DNA of 64,000 nucleotides from Stappia albiluteola (GCF_014050225.1 NZ_JACFXV010000006.1:1-64000); one strand, 5' to 3'. Shown: positions 42,958-52,987, counted from the first letter of the stretch. Numbers and translations: made by a program. The notes: generated from the sequence alone by a model not told the origin.

Positions 42958-45063
42958 ATGGCAACGCCTAAGAAAATCTCCCTGTCCCAGTCCCGGGATA
43001 TTCCGTTCGACAAACTGGTGCTGTCGAGCCGCAATGTCCGGCGGGTGCGGGCCGGCGTATCGATCGAGGAACTGGCCGAGGACATCGTCCGGCGCACGTT
43101 GTTGCAATCTCTGAGCGTGCGGGCGGTGATCGGCGAAGACGGTCAGCCCACTGAAAAATATGATGTGCAGGCCGGCGGGCGCCGCTACCGGGCGCTGGAG
43201 CTGCTGGTCAAGCAGAAACGGCTGGCGAAGAACGCGCCGATCCCCTGCGTCGTGCGGGAGGACGGTATTCTGGAGGAGGACTCGCTGGCCGAAAACTGCC
43301 AGCGCGTATCGCTCCACCCGTTGGATCAATTCCGCGCCTTCCAGTCGCTCAAGGAGCAGTGCCTCGGCGAGGAGGAGATCGCCGCCCGCTTCTTCGTGAC
43401 GCCGCAGATCGTCAAACAGCGACTGAAGCTCGCCAGCGTGTCGCCCAAGCTGCTGGAAGTCTATGCCGATGACGGCATGTCGCTGGAGCAACTGATGGCC
43501 TTCACGATTTCCGACGACCATGCCCGGCAGGAACAGGTCTGGGAGACCGTGCAGCGCGGCCACAACAAGGAGCCCTATTACATCCGCAAGCTGCTGACCG
43601 AGAACACGGTGCGGGCCTCCGACAAGCGCGCTCGCTTCGTCGGGCTCGCGGCCTATGAGGAAGCCGGCGGCATCGTGCTGCGCGACCTGTTCTCGCAGAA
43701 TGACGAAGGCTGGCTGCAGGATGTGGCGTTGTTGGAGCAGCTTGTCACCGAGAAGCTCGCGGCCGAGGCCGAGTCGATCAAGACCGAAGGCTGGAAGTGG
43801 ATCGAGGTCGCTCCGGACTTCCCCTATGGCCACACCGCCGGCCTGCGCCGCGTTATGGGCGAAATGGAGCCGCTGTCCGACGACGAGCATGCCCGCCGCG
43901 AAGCCCTGCGGTCGGAGTTTGAGGAGATCGAACAGCGCTATTTCCAGGAGAGCGACGAGGACCTGCCCGAGGAGATCGACCGGCGTCTTTCTGAGATCGA
44001 GGCGGAGCTCGACGCCTTCGAGGAGCGGCCGGTCCGTTACGATCCCGACGAGGTCGCCCGCGCCGGTGCCTTCGTCTCCATCGACGGCGATGGCCGGCTG
44101 AAGGCCGAGCGCGGCTATGTTCGTCTCGAAGACGAAGCACCGGTCGCGGACGACCGGGGTGATGCTGGCGAAGCAAGAGGCGATGGTGATGCAGCATCGC
44201 CAGGTTCCGTCGAAGGCGCGCATTTCGCATCCAGTCAGGATCCGACGAACACAGGTTCCTCCGACGCCGACGCGGATGGTGAGGAAGACGGCCTGAAGCC
44301 GCTATCGGAGCGCCTGGTCATGGAACTGACAGCGCACCGGACACTCGCCCTGCGCGATGCGTTGGCGGGCGATCCTGACATCGCCTTCCTCGCCGCGCTC
44401 CATGCCCTCGTGCTCCAGACCTTCTGGCGTTATCCGACGGCGAGCTGCCTGGAGATTCGCGCCGAAAGCCCGACGCCGACCGTTCAGGGCCCGGGGCTGA
44501 AGGAAAGCCAGTCGGCGAAGGCCATCGACGGTCGGCACGCGAATTGGGAGAAGCAGCTTCCCGACGAGCCGGAACTGCTCTGGGAGTTCCTCTGCGATTT
44601 CGACCACGACAGCCGCATGGCGCTCTTCGCCCATTGCGTCTCGCTCACTGTCAACGCGGTGCATGAGCCGTGGAATCGGACACAGGGACGCCGGCATCAT
44701 GCCGACCAGGTCGCCTGCGCGGTTTCGCTCGACATGACCGCGGCCGGGTGGAAGCCGACGGTGGAGAACTACCTCAATCGCGTACCGAAGGCGCGCATCC
44801 TTGAGGCGGTCATCGAGGCCAAAGGCGCCGGTATGGCGGAGCTCATCGAAGGGCTGAAGAAGTCCGACATGGCCGAGCAGGCCGAGCGGCTTCTTGCCGA
44901 TACCGGCTGGCTGCCAGTTCCTTTGCGTACAGGTGGGCCGCTGCGCACGCCCGGCGTCGAGACAGCTTCGCACGCCGGTGAAGGCGCCGAGGCCGAGCCG
45001 GACGATCAGGCCCAGGGAGGGCCGGCTGCCGATCTTCCGGAGTTCCTCACCGCCGCTGAGTGA
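42958..45063 (+). CDS. ParB/RepB/Spo0J-family nuclease-domain protein
   Basis: 701 residues from ATG 42958. The ParB-like N-terminal domain is at about residues 10-130: IPFDKLVLSSRNVRR, SIEELAEDIVRRTLLQSLSV, GGRRYRALELLVKQKR, LAENCQRVSLHPLDQFRAF; a helix-turn-helix follows (EEEIAARFFVTPQIVKQRLK). After that come 450 residues without known domain, rich in Glu/Asp, ending near GMAELIEGLKKSDM. Proteins of this length and architecture are typical of integrative conjugative elements of alphaproteobacteria, with a probable role in element maintenance. It is separated from the next gene by a terminator-like hairpin. Confidence 0.9.
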   Translation: MATPKKISLSQSRDIPFDKLVLSSRNVRRVRAGVSIEELAEDIVRRTLLQSLSVRAVIGEDGQPTEKYDVQAGGRRYRALELLVKQKRLAKNAPIPCVVREDGILEEDSLAENCQRVSLHPLDQFRAFQSLKEQCLGEEEIAARFFVTPQIVKQRLKLASVSPKLLEVYADDGMSLEQLMAFTISDDHARQEQVWETVQRGHNKEPYYIRKLLTENTVRASDKRARFVGLAAYEEAGGIVLRDLFSQNDEGWLQDVALLEQLVTEKLAAEAESIKTEGWKWIEVAPDFPYGHTAGLRRVMGEMEPLSDDEHARREALRSEFEEIEQRYFQESDEDLPEEIDRRLSEIEAELDAFEERPVRYDPDEVARAGAFVSIDGDGRLKAERGYVRLEDEAPVADDRGDAGEARGDGDAASPGSVEGAHFASSQDPTNTGSSDADADGEEDGLKPLSERLVMELTAHRTLALRDALAGDPDIAFLAALHALVLQTFWRYPTASCLEIRAESPTPTVQGPGLKESQSAKAIDGRHANWEKQLPDEPELLWEFLCDFDHDSRMALFAHCVSLTVNAVHEPWNRTQGRRHHADQVACAVSLDMTAAGWKPTVENYLNRVPKARILEAVIEAKGAGMAELIEGLKKSDMAEQAERLLADTGWLPVPLRTGGPLRTPGVETASHAGEGAEAEPDDQAQGGPAADLPEFLTAAE

Positions 45064-45097
45064 TCGCTCCGGCTGTTCCCGTCAATCCCATCCACAT

Positions 45098-45160
45098 GAA
45101 GCCCGGCCCCGCGCGGCGTCAGCCCGCGCAAGTCGAAAGACTGGCCGGGCTTCGCTTTTT
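45098..45160. terminator. Terminator-like hairpin after ParB-like gene
   Basis: Arms GAAGCCCGGCC (45098-45108) and GGCCGGGCTTC (45143-45153), perfect 11 bp, followed by GCTTTTT. Loop of 34 bases. Lies between the ParB-like gene and GTG 45174 and could end transcription of the former or act as a leader structure of the latter. Confidence 0.6.
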
Positions 45161-45173
45161 CTGGAGACGTCAC

Positions 45174-45791
45174 GTGCAACGCGAACGCATGATTTTCCCG
45201 GACGAACGCCCCGTCCATACGCCCTGGGGCGTCGCCGATTACGCCCGCGAATTCGCCGAGGGCATCGTCTTCTACGGCACGCCGTCCCATGGCGGCTTCA
45301 AACTTTCCGCCGAACGCCTGGCGCAGATGCATTCCGCCCTGCGCGATAAGGACGGGTGGTTCGAAGAGGACTGCGCCTGGGCCAAGGTCGCCTTCGCCTT
45401 TCGCGAATGCTTCAACGATGAGCAGCAGGAGGCCGCGATCCGGACGCTGAAGGATTGGTGCCCGGATGAATATGAGGCGGTCACCGGTAAAACCCTCGCC
45501 CCCGGCGCATCCCACATCAAGGGCCAGCGCCTTTTCCACGAATGCCATGCGCAAGACTGGGTGGTGATCAGCGCCATCAGGTCGGACCAGCATCCCGGTG
45601 TGGTCGAGTGCATCGCCACTCTTGGCGGCAAGCGCGCCGAATGGGGCAGGTCCGATCCGGAGAGGCGCTGCTATCTCGTGCCGGATGCCGAATATGACGG
45701 GCGCGGCAAATTCGGCTTTGTTATCGATCCCGATCGCCACGTGCTCTGCGACAGCCCCTCCAGCTTCCTCTCAGGGAAGGCGGCGCAATGA
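45174..45791 (+). CDS. DUF7007 family protein
   Basis: About 205 residues. GTG 45174 follows GGAGACGTCAC; ATG 45189 (MIFPDERPVHTPWG) is an alternative. It has YAREFAEGIVFYGTPSHGGFKLS in the first part, typical of this family of uncharacterised proteins in alphaproteobacterial mobile elements, and a second half with WVVISAIRSDQHPGVVECIA. The function is unknown. No transmembrane segments. Its stop overlaps the start of the 45788 gene. Confidence 0.75.
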   Translation: MQRERMIFPDERPVHTPWGVADYAREFAEGIVFYGTPSHGGFKLSAERLAQMHSALRDKDGWFEEDCAWAKVAFAFRECFNDEQQEAAIRTLKDWCPDEYEAVTGKTLAPGASHIKGQRLFHECHAQDWVVISAIRSDQHPGVVECIATLGGKRAEWGRSDPERRCYLVPDAEYDGRGKFGFVIDPDRHVLCDSPSSFLSGKAAQ

Positions 45792-46000
45792 TCCCTGACC
45801 ACATCCGCGCCAATTTCCAGACCCTCATGCGCGCCGCCGAAAACGGCGACCTGGCGCTGATGGAGTGCGCGGACGCCGAAACCGGCGCGCCGCGTTACGT
45901 CATTTGCGCCGTCGGCTGTGACGGCGGCGAATACCTCTTCACGCCCTTCGGCCATCTGGCGGAGGGGAATCCCTACGAGGCGTACCACTCGTCAGAGTGA
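45788..46000 (+). CDS. Small conserved ICE protein (DUF6117-like)
   Basis: 70 residues: MIPDHIRANFQTLMRAAENG, then GAPRYVICAV and FTPFGHLAEGNPYEAY. Starts with ATGA overlapping the DUF7007 stop, so it is coupled to it. Short proteins with this sequence recur between DUF7007 and the large helicase gene in similar elements. Function unknown. Confidence 0.7.
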   Translation: MIPDHIRANFQTLMRAAENGDLALMECADAETGAPRYVICAVGCDGGEYLFTPFGHLAEGNPYEAYHSSE

Positions 46001-46021
46001 GAGCAGACCGGGATGAGGGTG

Positions 46022-46060
46022 GGCCGGGAGCGGGCAAGAGAGAGCCTGCCCCGGCCTTTT
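46022..46060. terminator. Hairpin with T-run before the large helicase gene
   Basis: GGCCGGG-A-GCGGGC (46022-46035) pairs with GCCTGC-CCCGGCC (46044-46056) with one bulge and one G-U pair, followed by TTTT. It is 30 bp upstream of ATG 46089. Intrinsic terminator or leader hairpin. Confidence 0.6.
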
Positions 46061-46088
46061 CCTGAAACCTCAATCCCGGAGCAATCTC

Positions 46089-49000
46089 ATGAATCTGATG
46101 ACGCCAGCGGCGGCGGTGGCGGCCGCCGCACCCATCCGTACGCCCGAAGAAGAGGCCGCCTGCATTCTCAAGGCGGCGGAACGCATTCTCACCGGTCTCG
46201 AACGCGGCATTCTCATCGAGGCCCGCGTCCTGCGGCAGGCGATGGAGGAGGCGTTCGGCGGTTCGGACGCCGAGGGTTTCTGGACCTGGAAAGCCGCATA
46301 CGAAGCTTGCGAAGCAGCGCAGGTGCTGTTCCTCCGCAGATATGGTCGCGCCATGCGGGAGAAGGCGGGCTCACCCGTAGCGATGCTCGCCATGCTGTCT
46401 CGCATCGCCGGGCTTCTTCCTACCCACACCCGTCGCACGCAGGAATCCGAGGAGTTCCAGCAGTTCAGCACACCCATGCCGCTTGCCTATGTGGCCAGCA
46501 TTGCGGCGGGCCTCACCGGCGACGATGCGGTGCTGGAGCCGTCGGCCGGCACTGGGATGCTTGCCGTATTCGCCGAGCTCATGGGCGCGCGGCTGGCGCT
46601 CAATGAGATCGCCGAGACGCGGGCCGCGCTTCTGCGGCGGCTATTCCCGGACAGCCTGATCACCACGCATGATGCCGCCAGCATCGACGATCGGCTGGCG
46701 GACGATATCGCGCCGTCGGTCGTGCTGATGAACCCGCCTTTCTCGGCGGCGCTCCACGTGCGGGGGCGCGTCTCCGACACGGACTTCCATCACGTGCGCT
46801 CGGCGTTGGCGCGCCTGTCCGAGGGCGGTCGCCTGGTCGCCATCACCGGCCACAATTTCCCCGTTGATAAGCTGAGCGGCGCGGTGCGTTTCACCTGCGT
46901 TGTGGACGGCTCCGTCTATTACAAGCACGGAACCACTTTCGACACGCGCCTCACCGTCATCGACAAGTCGCTTGAATCGGCTTCGCCGCCGGTTCTGCCG
47001 TGTGCGGAAAATGCCGCCGACTTGCTCACCCGCCTCATCGAACATCTGCCGCCTCGCCGGGAGGTGGACGGCGAGATCGGGCTCGCGACAGCGGCGAAGC
47101 CCGCTGTTGTGCGCAAGGTCGCGCCAATCGCGCGCAGGCCGCAGCCCGTCACTTCCGCGGCGCCCGATGCTGTCGAGCTCACCTATGAGGCCATCGAATG
47201 GAAGCCGACCAAGGGCGCCGACCTGACCGACGCGCTCTACGAGGGCTACGCCCTGCAATCGATCCATATCCCAGGCGCCAAGCCGCATCCTACGAAGCTG
47301 GTGCAGTCGGCGGCCATGGCCTCGGTGGCGCCGCCGCACCCTTCCTATCGGCCGCATCTTCCAGTGCATATAATAAAGAGTAGCGTTCTCTCCGACGCTC
47401 AGCTTGAGAGCGTCATCTACGCCGGCGATGTGCATTCCGGGCATCTCGCCGGATCGTGGTTGGTCGATGAGACCTTCGACAATATCCATGCCGCACCGGA
47501 AGGCGCCGAGAATGCCGTGCGCTTCCGCCGCGGCTGGTTCCTAGGCGACGGCACCGGCTGCGGCAAGGGCCGACAGGTCGCCGGCATCATCCTCGACAAC
47601 TGGATCAAGGGCCGCCGCAAGGCGGTGTGGATCTCCAAGTCCGACAAGCTGATCGAGGACGCGCAGCGCGACTGGTCGGCGCTCGGCATGGAGCGCTTGC
47701 TGGTTCAGCCGCTGTCGCGTTTCAAGCAGGGAACGCCGATCCGGCTGACCGAAGGCATCCTCTTCGTCACATACGCCACCCTGCGCAACGAGCCGCGCCT
47801 TCGCCAGGTCATCGACTGGCTGGGAGACGGCTTCGACGGCGTGATCGTTTTCGACGAAGCCCATGCCATGGCCAACGCCGCCGGCAGCAAGGGTGAGCGC
47901 GGCGACCAACTCCCCTCCCAGCAAGGTCGTGCCGGCCTGCGGCTGCAGCGTGCGTTACCGGATGCCCGCATCGTCTATGTCTCCGCCACCGGCGCCACCG
48001 ACGTGCGCAACCTCGCCTATGCCGAGCGGCTCGGCCTCTGGGGCGGCGAGGATTTCCCTTTCGCCAACCGGGCCGAGTTCGTCCAGGCCGTCGAAGCAGG
48101 CGGCGTGGCGGCGATGGAGGTCCTGGCCCGCGACCTCAAGGCGCTCGGTCTCTACACGGCGCGGTCGCTGTCCTATGAAGGCGTCGAGGTCGAGATCGTC
48201 GAGCACAATCTCACCCCGGCGCAGGTGGAAATTTACGACGCCTATGCCGAGGCGTTCCAGGTGATCCACTCCAACCTGAACGCTGCCCTCGAAGCCTCGA
48301 ACGTCACCGCGGAGCGAAAAACCCTCAACGGCCAGGCGAAGTCCGCCGCGCTGTCGGTGTTCGAGGGCGCCAAGCAGCGCTTCTTCGCCGCGCTGCTTTC
48401 GGGGCTGAAGACCGCCACGCTTATCAAGTCCATCGAGGCGGATATGGCGGCGGGACATGCCGCCATCGTGCAACTGGTCTCCACCGGTGAGGCGATCCTC
48501 GACCGCCGCCTGTCCGAGATTCCAGCCGAGGAATGGGCGGACCTGAACGTCGATCTGTCGCCCCGCGACGTGATCCTCACCTATTTGCAGCACGCCTTCC
48601 CGACGCAGCTCTACGAGCCCTACACCGACGAAGACGGCAATCTGCGCTCGCGCCCCGCCTTCGATCCCGAGGGCAACCCGATCCAGTGCCGCGAGGCCGT
48701 CGCCTCCCGTGACCGGATGATAGAGCGTCTCGCCTCGCTCGATCCCGTGCCAGGCAGCCTCGACCAGGTCATTCAACGCTTCGGGACAGACAAGGTAGCG
48801 GAAGTGACGGGACGATCACGGCGGATCGTGCGCAAGGGCGATCGGCTTTGTGTCGAAAACCGTCCGTCCTCGGCCAATCTCGCCGAGACGCAAGCTTTCA
48901 TGGATGACGAGAAGCGCATCCTGATCTTCTCGGACGCCGGCGGCACGGGCCGTTCCTACCATGCCGACCGGGGCGCGAAAAATCAGCGCCTGCGCGTCCA

Positions 49001-50345
49001 TTACCTGCTCGAAGCGGGATGGAAGGCCGACACCGCCATCCAGGGACTCGGCCGTTCCAACCGCACCAATCAGGCGCAGCCGCCGCTGTTCCGCCCCATC
49101 GCCACGGACGTGAAGGCCGAGAAGCGCTTTCTTTCGACGATTGCCCGCCGCCTCGATACCCTTGGCGCCATCACGCGCGGGCAGCGCCAGACCGGCGGCC
49201 AGGGGCTGTTCCGCGCCGAGGACAATCTCGAAGGCGATCAGGCCCGCGCGGCGCTCAGGCAGTTCTATTACTGGCTGGCGCAGGGCGCCATTCACGGCTG
49301 TTCGTTGACTCAGTTCGAGGAAGTGACCGGCCTGACGCTGACCTTCGAGGGCGGCAACATGAAGGAGGAATTGCCGCCGATCACGACCTTCCTCAACCGG
49401 CTGCTGGCACTGCCCATCGCCATGCAGAACACGCTGTTCGCGGTGTTCGAGGAGATTTTGAACGCCCGCATTGAGGCGGCGATTGCAGCGGGTGTCCACG
49501 ATATCGGCCTGGAAACCATCCGCGCCGAAAGCCTGATCGTCACCGACCGGCGCACCGTCTGGCGGCACGACAGCGGCGCTGAGACGCGGCTGTTCACGAT
49601 CGAGCGGCGCGATCGCAACCGCCCCATGACGGCGGAAGAGGCGATCACCATCGAAGGCGGGCGATTGCTCGTCAATGAGCGCTCCGGCCGCGCCGCCGTC
49701 AAGACGTCCGCGCCGAGCCTGATGCTCGATGACGGCAGCGTGGAACGCCGCGTCCGGTTGTTGCGCCCCATGCAGCGCGACACGATGAGCGTCGATGACT
49801 TCGCCGCCACGCACTGGAAGGAAGCGGAGAGGCAAGAATTTATCGCCGCATGGGAAAAGGAGATCGCCGGAATCCCCGAATTCTCGACGAGCACGTTCCA
49901 TCTCGTCACCGGCCTCCTGCTGCCGATCTGGCGGCGTCTTCCGGAGAGTAACGCCCGCGTTTATCGGCTGCAAACCGATGATGGCGAGCGCATCATCGGC
50001 CGCATGCTGACGCCGGTTGAGGTGGAAGCGTTCTGCCGCAATATCGGCATGGAGGCGCCGAAGCTCTCCGCCGGGGACGCCTGGACCCTGATCAATGAAG
50101 GCAAGGTCACGGCCCATCTCGCCGATGGCCTCGTGCTCCGCCGCGCGCGCGTGATGAACGAGAGCCGCATCGAACTCACCGGCTTCACCTCCGGCATGGT
50201 CGATGCCCTGAAGGTCCGCGGCCTGTTCGGCGAGATCATCTCCTGGAAGCTGCGGTTGTTCGTGCCGGTGGGCGAATCCGGCAAGGCGGTTTTCGAGAGC
50301 CTCACCGACCGTTGGCCAATTACTGAAATCGCGGATCGGGGGTGA
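46089..50345 (+). CDS. Strawberry-notch-family helicase with methyltransferase-like domain
   Basis: 1418 residues. The first ~330 residues carry an N6-adenine-methyltransferase-like fold: EPSAGTGMLAVFAE (AdoMet site, near 150) and VVLMNPPFSA (NPPF, about 213). Next come the superfamily 2 helicase motifs: Walker A in GDGTGCGKGRQVAG (about 486), DEAH in VIVFDEAHAMAN (about 589), VSATGATDV (motif III), and the strawberry-notch C-terminal block with QGLGRSNRTNQAQ (motif VI, about 985). Such giant proteins are frequent in integrative elements and some phages; they may act in DNA protection or transfer. Its start lies 30 bp downstream of a strong hairpin. Confidence 0.9.
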   Translation: MNLMTPAAAVAAAAPIRTPEEEAACILKAAERILTGLERGILIEARVLRQAMEEAFGGSDAEGFWTWKAAYEACEAAQVLFLRRYGRAMREKAGSPVAMLAMLSRIAGLLPTHTRRTQESEEFQQFSTPMPLAYVASIAAGLTGDDAVLEPSAGTGMLAVFAELMGARLALNEIAETRAALLRRLFPDSLITTHDAASIDDRLADDIAPSVVLMNPPFSAALHVRGRVSDTDFHHVRSALARLSEGGRLVAITGHNFPVDKLSGAVRFTCVVDGSVYYKHGTTFDTRLTVIDKSLESASPPVLPCAENAADLLTRLIEHLPPRREVDGEIGLATAAKPAVVRKVAPIARRPQPVTSAAPDAVELTYEAIEWKPTKGADLTDALYEGYALQSIHIPGAKPHPTKLVQSAAMASVAPPHPSYRPHLPVHIIKSSVLSDAQLESVIYAGDVHSGHLAGSWLVDETFDNIHAAPEGAENAVRFRRGWFLGDGTGCGKGRQVAGIILDNWIKGRRKAVWISKSDKLIEDAQRDWSALGMERLLVQPLSRFKQGTPIRLTEGILFVTYATLRNEPRLRQVIDWLGDGFDGVIVFDEAHAMANAAGSKGERGDQLPSQQGRAGLRLQRALPDARIVYVSATGATDVRNLAYAERLGLWGGEDFPFANRAEFVQAVEAGGVAAMEVLARDLKALGLYTARSLSYEGVEVEIVEHNLTPAQVEIYDAYAEAFQVIHSNLNAALEASNVTAERKTLNGQAKSAALSVFEGAKQRFFAALLSGLKTATLIKSIEADMAAGHAAIVQLVSTGEAILDRRLSEIPAEEWADLNVDLSPRDVILTYLQHAFPTQLYEPYTDEDGNLRSRPAFDPEGNPIQCREAVASRDRMIERLASLDPVPGSLDQVIQRFGTDKVAEVTGRSRRIVRKGDRLCVENRPSSANLAETQAFMDDEKRILIFSDAGGTGRSYHADRGAKNQRLRVHYLLEAGWKADTAIQGLGRSNRTNQAQPPLFRPIATDVKAEKRFLSTIARRLDTLGAITRGQRQTGGQGLFRAEDNLEGDQARAALRQFYYWLAQGAIHGCSLTQFEEVTGLTLTFEGGNMKEELPPITTFLNRLLALPIAMQNTLFAVFEEILNARIEAAIAAGVHDIGLETIRAESLIVTDRRTVWRHDSGAETRLFTIERRDRNRPMTAEEAITIEGGRLLVNERSGRAAVKTSAPSLMLDDGSVERRVRLLRPMQRDTMSVDDFAATHWKEAERQEFIAAWEKEIAGIPEFSTSTFHLVTGLLLPIWRRLPESNARVYRLQTDDGERIIGRMLTPVEVEAFCRNIGMEAPKLSAGDAWTLINEGKVTAHLADGLVLRRARVMNESRIELTGFTSGMVDALKVRGLFGEIISWKLRLFVPVGESGKAVFESLTDRWPITEIADRG

Positions 50346-50348
50346 CAT

Positions 50349-51362
50349 ATGCCCCGCGCCGCCGATCTGGCGCGCCGCCTCGGTGAACAGGCCGAGGCGG
50401 TGTGCCGCTATTACCTGCCGAACGGTCGCCGCCAGGGCCGATACTGGATCTGCGGCGATGTCATGGGAACGCCGGGGCGGAGTCTTTATGTCCGCCTTTC
50501 CGGCGAACGTGCCGGCAAATTCTGTGACGCATCGACCGGCGAACATGGCGATCTTCTCGACCTTATCGCCCTCAATCGCGGCCTCGACTTCTGTGCCGCG
50601 CTCGATGAGGCGCGGGGATTCCTCAGCCTGCCGGTTCTGCCGACCCGCCAGGTCGAGCCGCCCGCGCCGTCCGGCTCTTCCGAGGCGGCGCGGCGGCTTT
50701 TCGCCGCGTCGAAGCCGATCCGCGCTACGCTGGCGGAACGCTATCTCCAAAGCCGCGGCATCGTACTGCCTGCGGACGTTTCCGCGCTCCGCTTTCATTC
50801 GCGCTGCTTTTATCGCGGGCCTGTGGGGCGCGAGATATGGCCGGCGCTCATCGCCGCCGTCACGGATCTCGACGGCGCCATCACTGGCGTGCATCGCACC
50901 TGGCTTGATCCTGGCGGCGGCAAGGCGCCTCTCGATCAGCCCCGCCGCGCCATGGGTCATCTCGCCGGAAACGCGGTCCGGCTCGGCGTTGCCTCCGACG
51001 TCCTGACGGCGGCGGAAGGCATCGAAACGGCGCTGGCGCTCAAGACCGTGATGCCCGCCATGCCGGTCGTTGCCGCACTCTCCGCCGCCCACCTCGCTGC
51101 CCTGATTCTGCCGTCGTCGCTGCGTCGCCTCTATGTCGCGCGCGACAATGACGGGGCCGGGCGCTTTGCGGTGGAACGATTGCGCGCCCGCTCCAGAGCC
51201 GGCGATATCGACATCCGCGCGCTCGCCCCGAGGACAGAGGATTTCAACGCCGATCTCCTCTCCCTCGGCCCGGACCGGCTCAGGGCATGGCTCGCCGAGC
51301 AGCTCGCTCCGGACGATGTTCAGCGTTTCCTGGTCGCGGATGAGCAGAGGCGATGCATGTGA
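50349..51362 (+). CDS. Toprim-domain protein, DNA-primase-like
   Basis: 337 residues. A zinc-finger-less N-terminus with YWICGDVMGTPGRSLYVRLS and GKFCDASTGEHGDLLDLI, as in the primase-helicase-like DUF7146, precedes a Toprim fold in the C-terminal half: AAEGIETALALKTVMP (Glu, about 224), VARDNDGAGRFAVERLRAR (Asp-x-Asp, about 262). These conserved acidic residues bind Mg2+ in primases and topoisomerases. It begins four bases after the helicase stop. It is probably used in replication or DNA processing of the mobile element. Confidence 0.85.
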   Translation: MPRAADLARRLGEQAEAVCRYYLPNGRRQGRYWICGDVMGTPGRSLYVRLSGERAGKFCDASTGEHGDLLDLIALNRGLDFCAALDEARGFLSLPVLPTRQVEPPAPSGSSEAARRLFAASKPIRATLAERYLQSRGIVLPADVSALRFHSRCFYRGPVGREIWPALIAAVTDLDGAITGVHRTWLDPGGGKAPLDQPRRAMGHLAGNAVRLGVASDVLTAAEGIETALALKTVMPAMPVVAALSAAHLAALILPSSLRRLYVARDNDGAGRFAVERLRARSRAGDIDIRALAPRTEDFNADLLSLGPDRLRAWLAEQLAPDDVQRFLVADEQRRCM

Positions 51363-51600
51363 AGTCCGTCAGCGCCGGACGGGCGAGGAGCGGCATCGGG
51401 GCCGGCCTTCCGGTTCACAAGGGGCCGCGCCACGGCCTTTCCAAGAGAGGGATCTGCCAGCGCCGGCCGACTTTGCAACGGCCTTGCGGCCGTCCTCCAC
51501 TTCGTTGCGGCCCGGCGGGTGCAAAGCCGCCCCTTGGCACTGGCGGGCGATCCCCGGAAAGGCCGCGACGGACGCGGCCTCGGAACCGGGAGACAGCCCC
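51363..51600. other. Leader of the DUF2493 gene with hairpin
   Basis: GC-rich spacer of 238 bp. A perfect hairpin GGCCGCG-ACGGA-CGCGGCC at 51561-51579 ends 21 bases before ATG 51601. The arrangement recalls the leaders of the ParB-like, 61807 and DUF736 genes. Confidence 0.5.
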
Positions 51601-52548
51601 ATGCTGCACGACCTCTTCACCGACGACGCCATCGAACCCCATCACGCGGCATCGCCAACCGCCCATGTCCTCGACGAAATGGCGCTTCACGGCACCCGTC
51701 CCGGCCCGGACGATCCGGAGCGCCTGACCGTGCCCGAAGCCGACCGTGCCGAGCAGGAGATCGAGACCGCCGCAGCCGCCCTCATTGCCCTCATGGCCGA
51801 TACGGCGCTGGATGACGATCTCGATGACGTCCTCTGGGGCTTCGCCAATCTCTTCCACCGCCGCATCGGCTGGCTCGACCGCTTGCTCGACGACAACGAG
51901 ATGACGCAGCGGCGCTTGGCAAGCGAGCAGGACGGCTCGGAGATCAAATCGGTCGAACTCGAGCGCCTGACTGCCCGCGGCGAGGCATTGCTCGAACGCC
52001 GCGCCGCCTTCGAGAACCTCCGCGACCTTGCCGCCACTCAATTCGAATCCGCGACCGGTTCCGCCTGGCGGCCCCGCACGGGCTCGATGACGAACCGGCG
52101 GACGATGACGGCGGCCATGATCGACAGCCGCGACTTCATCGCCGCCAAGCGGCGGGCCGAGACCGAACCGCTGCTGCCCACCGGTCCGCGCATCGCGTTC
52201 ACCGGCGGCGTCGACTGCAATGATCACGCCCGCATCTGGGATGCCCTCGACAAGGCCCGCGCCAAGCATCCCGATATGGTGCTCATCCATGGCGGATCGC
52301 CGAAAGGCGCCGAAAAGATAGCCGCCTGCTGGGCCGACAATCGCGGCGTGGCGCAGATCGTCTTCAAGCCCGATTGGACCCGCCATCGGAACGCAGCCCC
52401 CTTCAAGCGCAACGACCAGATGCTCGAAGCGCTCCCCATCGGCGTCATCGCCTTCCCCGGCTCGGGAATCTCGCAGAACCTCGCCGACAAGGCGCGTAAG
52501 ATGGGGATCGCGGTGTGGCGGTTCGACAAGGGCGAGGGTGGCGCGTGA
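51601..52548 (+). CDS. DUF2493 (SLOG/YpsA-like) protein
   Basis: 315 residues from ATG 51601. The N-terminal half is acidic and helical (EQEIETAAAALIALMADTA), without known domain. The C-terminal ~115 residues are the DUF2493 fold, a Rossmann-like SLOG domain: RIAFTGGVDCNDHARIWDAL, MVLIHGGSPKGAEKIAACWA, VFKPDW and VIAFPGSGISQNLADKA. SLOG proteins bind nucleotides or nucleotide-derived ligands and are thought to act in signalling or element maintenance. A very common gene in Rhizobiales and Sphingomonadales conjugative elements, usually after the toprim gene. Confidence 0.85.
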   Translation: MLHDLFTDDAIEPHHAASPTAHVLDEMALHGTRPGPDDPERLTVPEADRAEQEIETAAAALIALMADTALDDDLDDVLWGFANLFHRRIGWLDRLLDDNEMTQRRLASEQDGSEIKSVELERLTARGEALLERRAAFENLRDLAATQFESATGSAWRPRTGSMTNRRTMTAAMIDSRDFIAAKRRAETEPLLPTGPRIAFTGGVDCNDHARIWDALDKARAKHPDMVLIHGGSPKGAEKIAACWADNRGVAQIVFKPDWTRHRNAAPFKRNDQMLEALPIGVIAFPGSGISQNLADKARKMGIAVWRFDKGEGGA

Positions 52549-52987
52549 CGCGCCGCAGCTGCCGTCGTTGTTGTTTTCCTGACACTTTTGTTTTTTTGGT
52601 TATCAACGTGTCGAAAGATACAAATACCTCCGGCGCATCGATGGCGTTGCAAATGTAGTGTGATGCCGAAAGCACTCGGTAAGATTATCCCCAATCTGAA
52701 ACACTTCGAGCAAGACACGGTCGTTGATTGGGGCGCGCCATCTGTCTCGTAGTTAGCAATTACGGAAGGGGCGGCGCTATGTGCAAAAGGCAGCCTTCTG
52801 CTACGGAGTTAGGATGAGTTTGCCGGTAATATCGAAAATGTTGATCGCCTGCGAGATGGCATCGAGCTCCTTTCCAACAGTGTTGGTGCAACTCCGCGAC
52901 CGGCGCAATGTAACAGAAAATGTACAAAGTTGTTTGCGCATTGCCAATGCGAGTATTTCCTTTCAGACTGGCTGAGAGGAGCAAGGA
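52549..52987. other. AT-richer spacer before IS fragment
   Basis: No gene seen. A run of T and A bases (52575-52610) is more AT-rich than the surrounding backbone. It may mark the left border of inserted cargo that starts with the IS256 fragment. Confidence 0.3.

Noticed and set aside
48816-51092. Minus-strand open frame of 758 codons
   Set aside because: Antisense to the helicase and toprim genes with no domain pattern.
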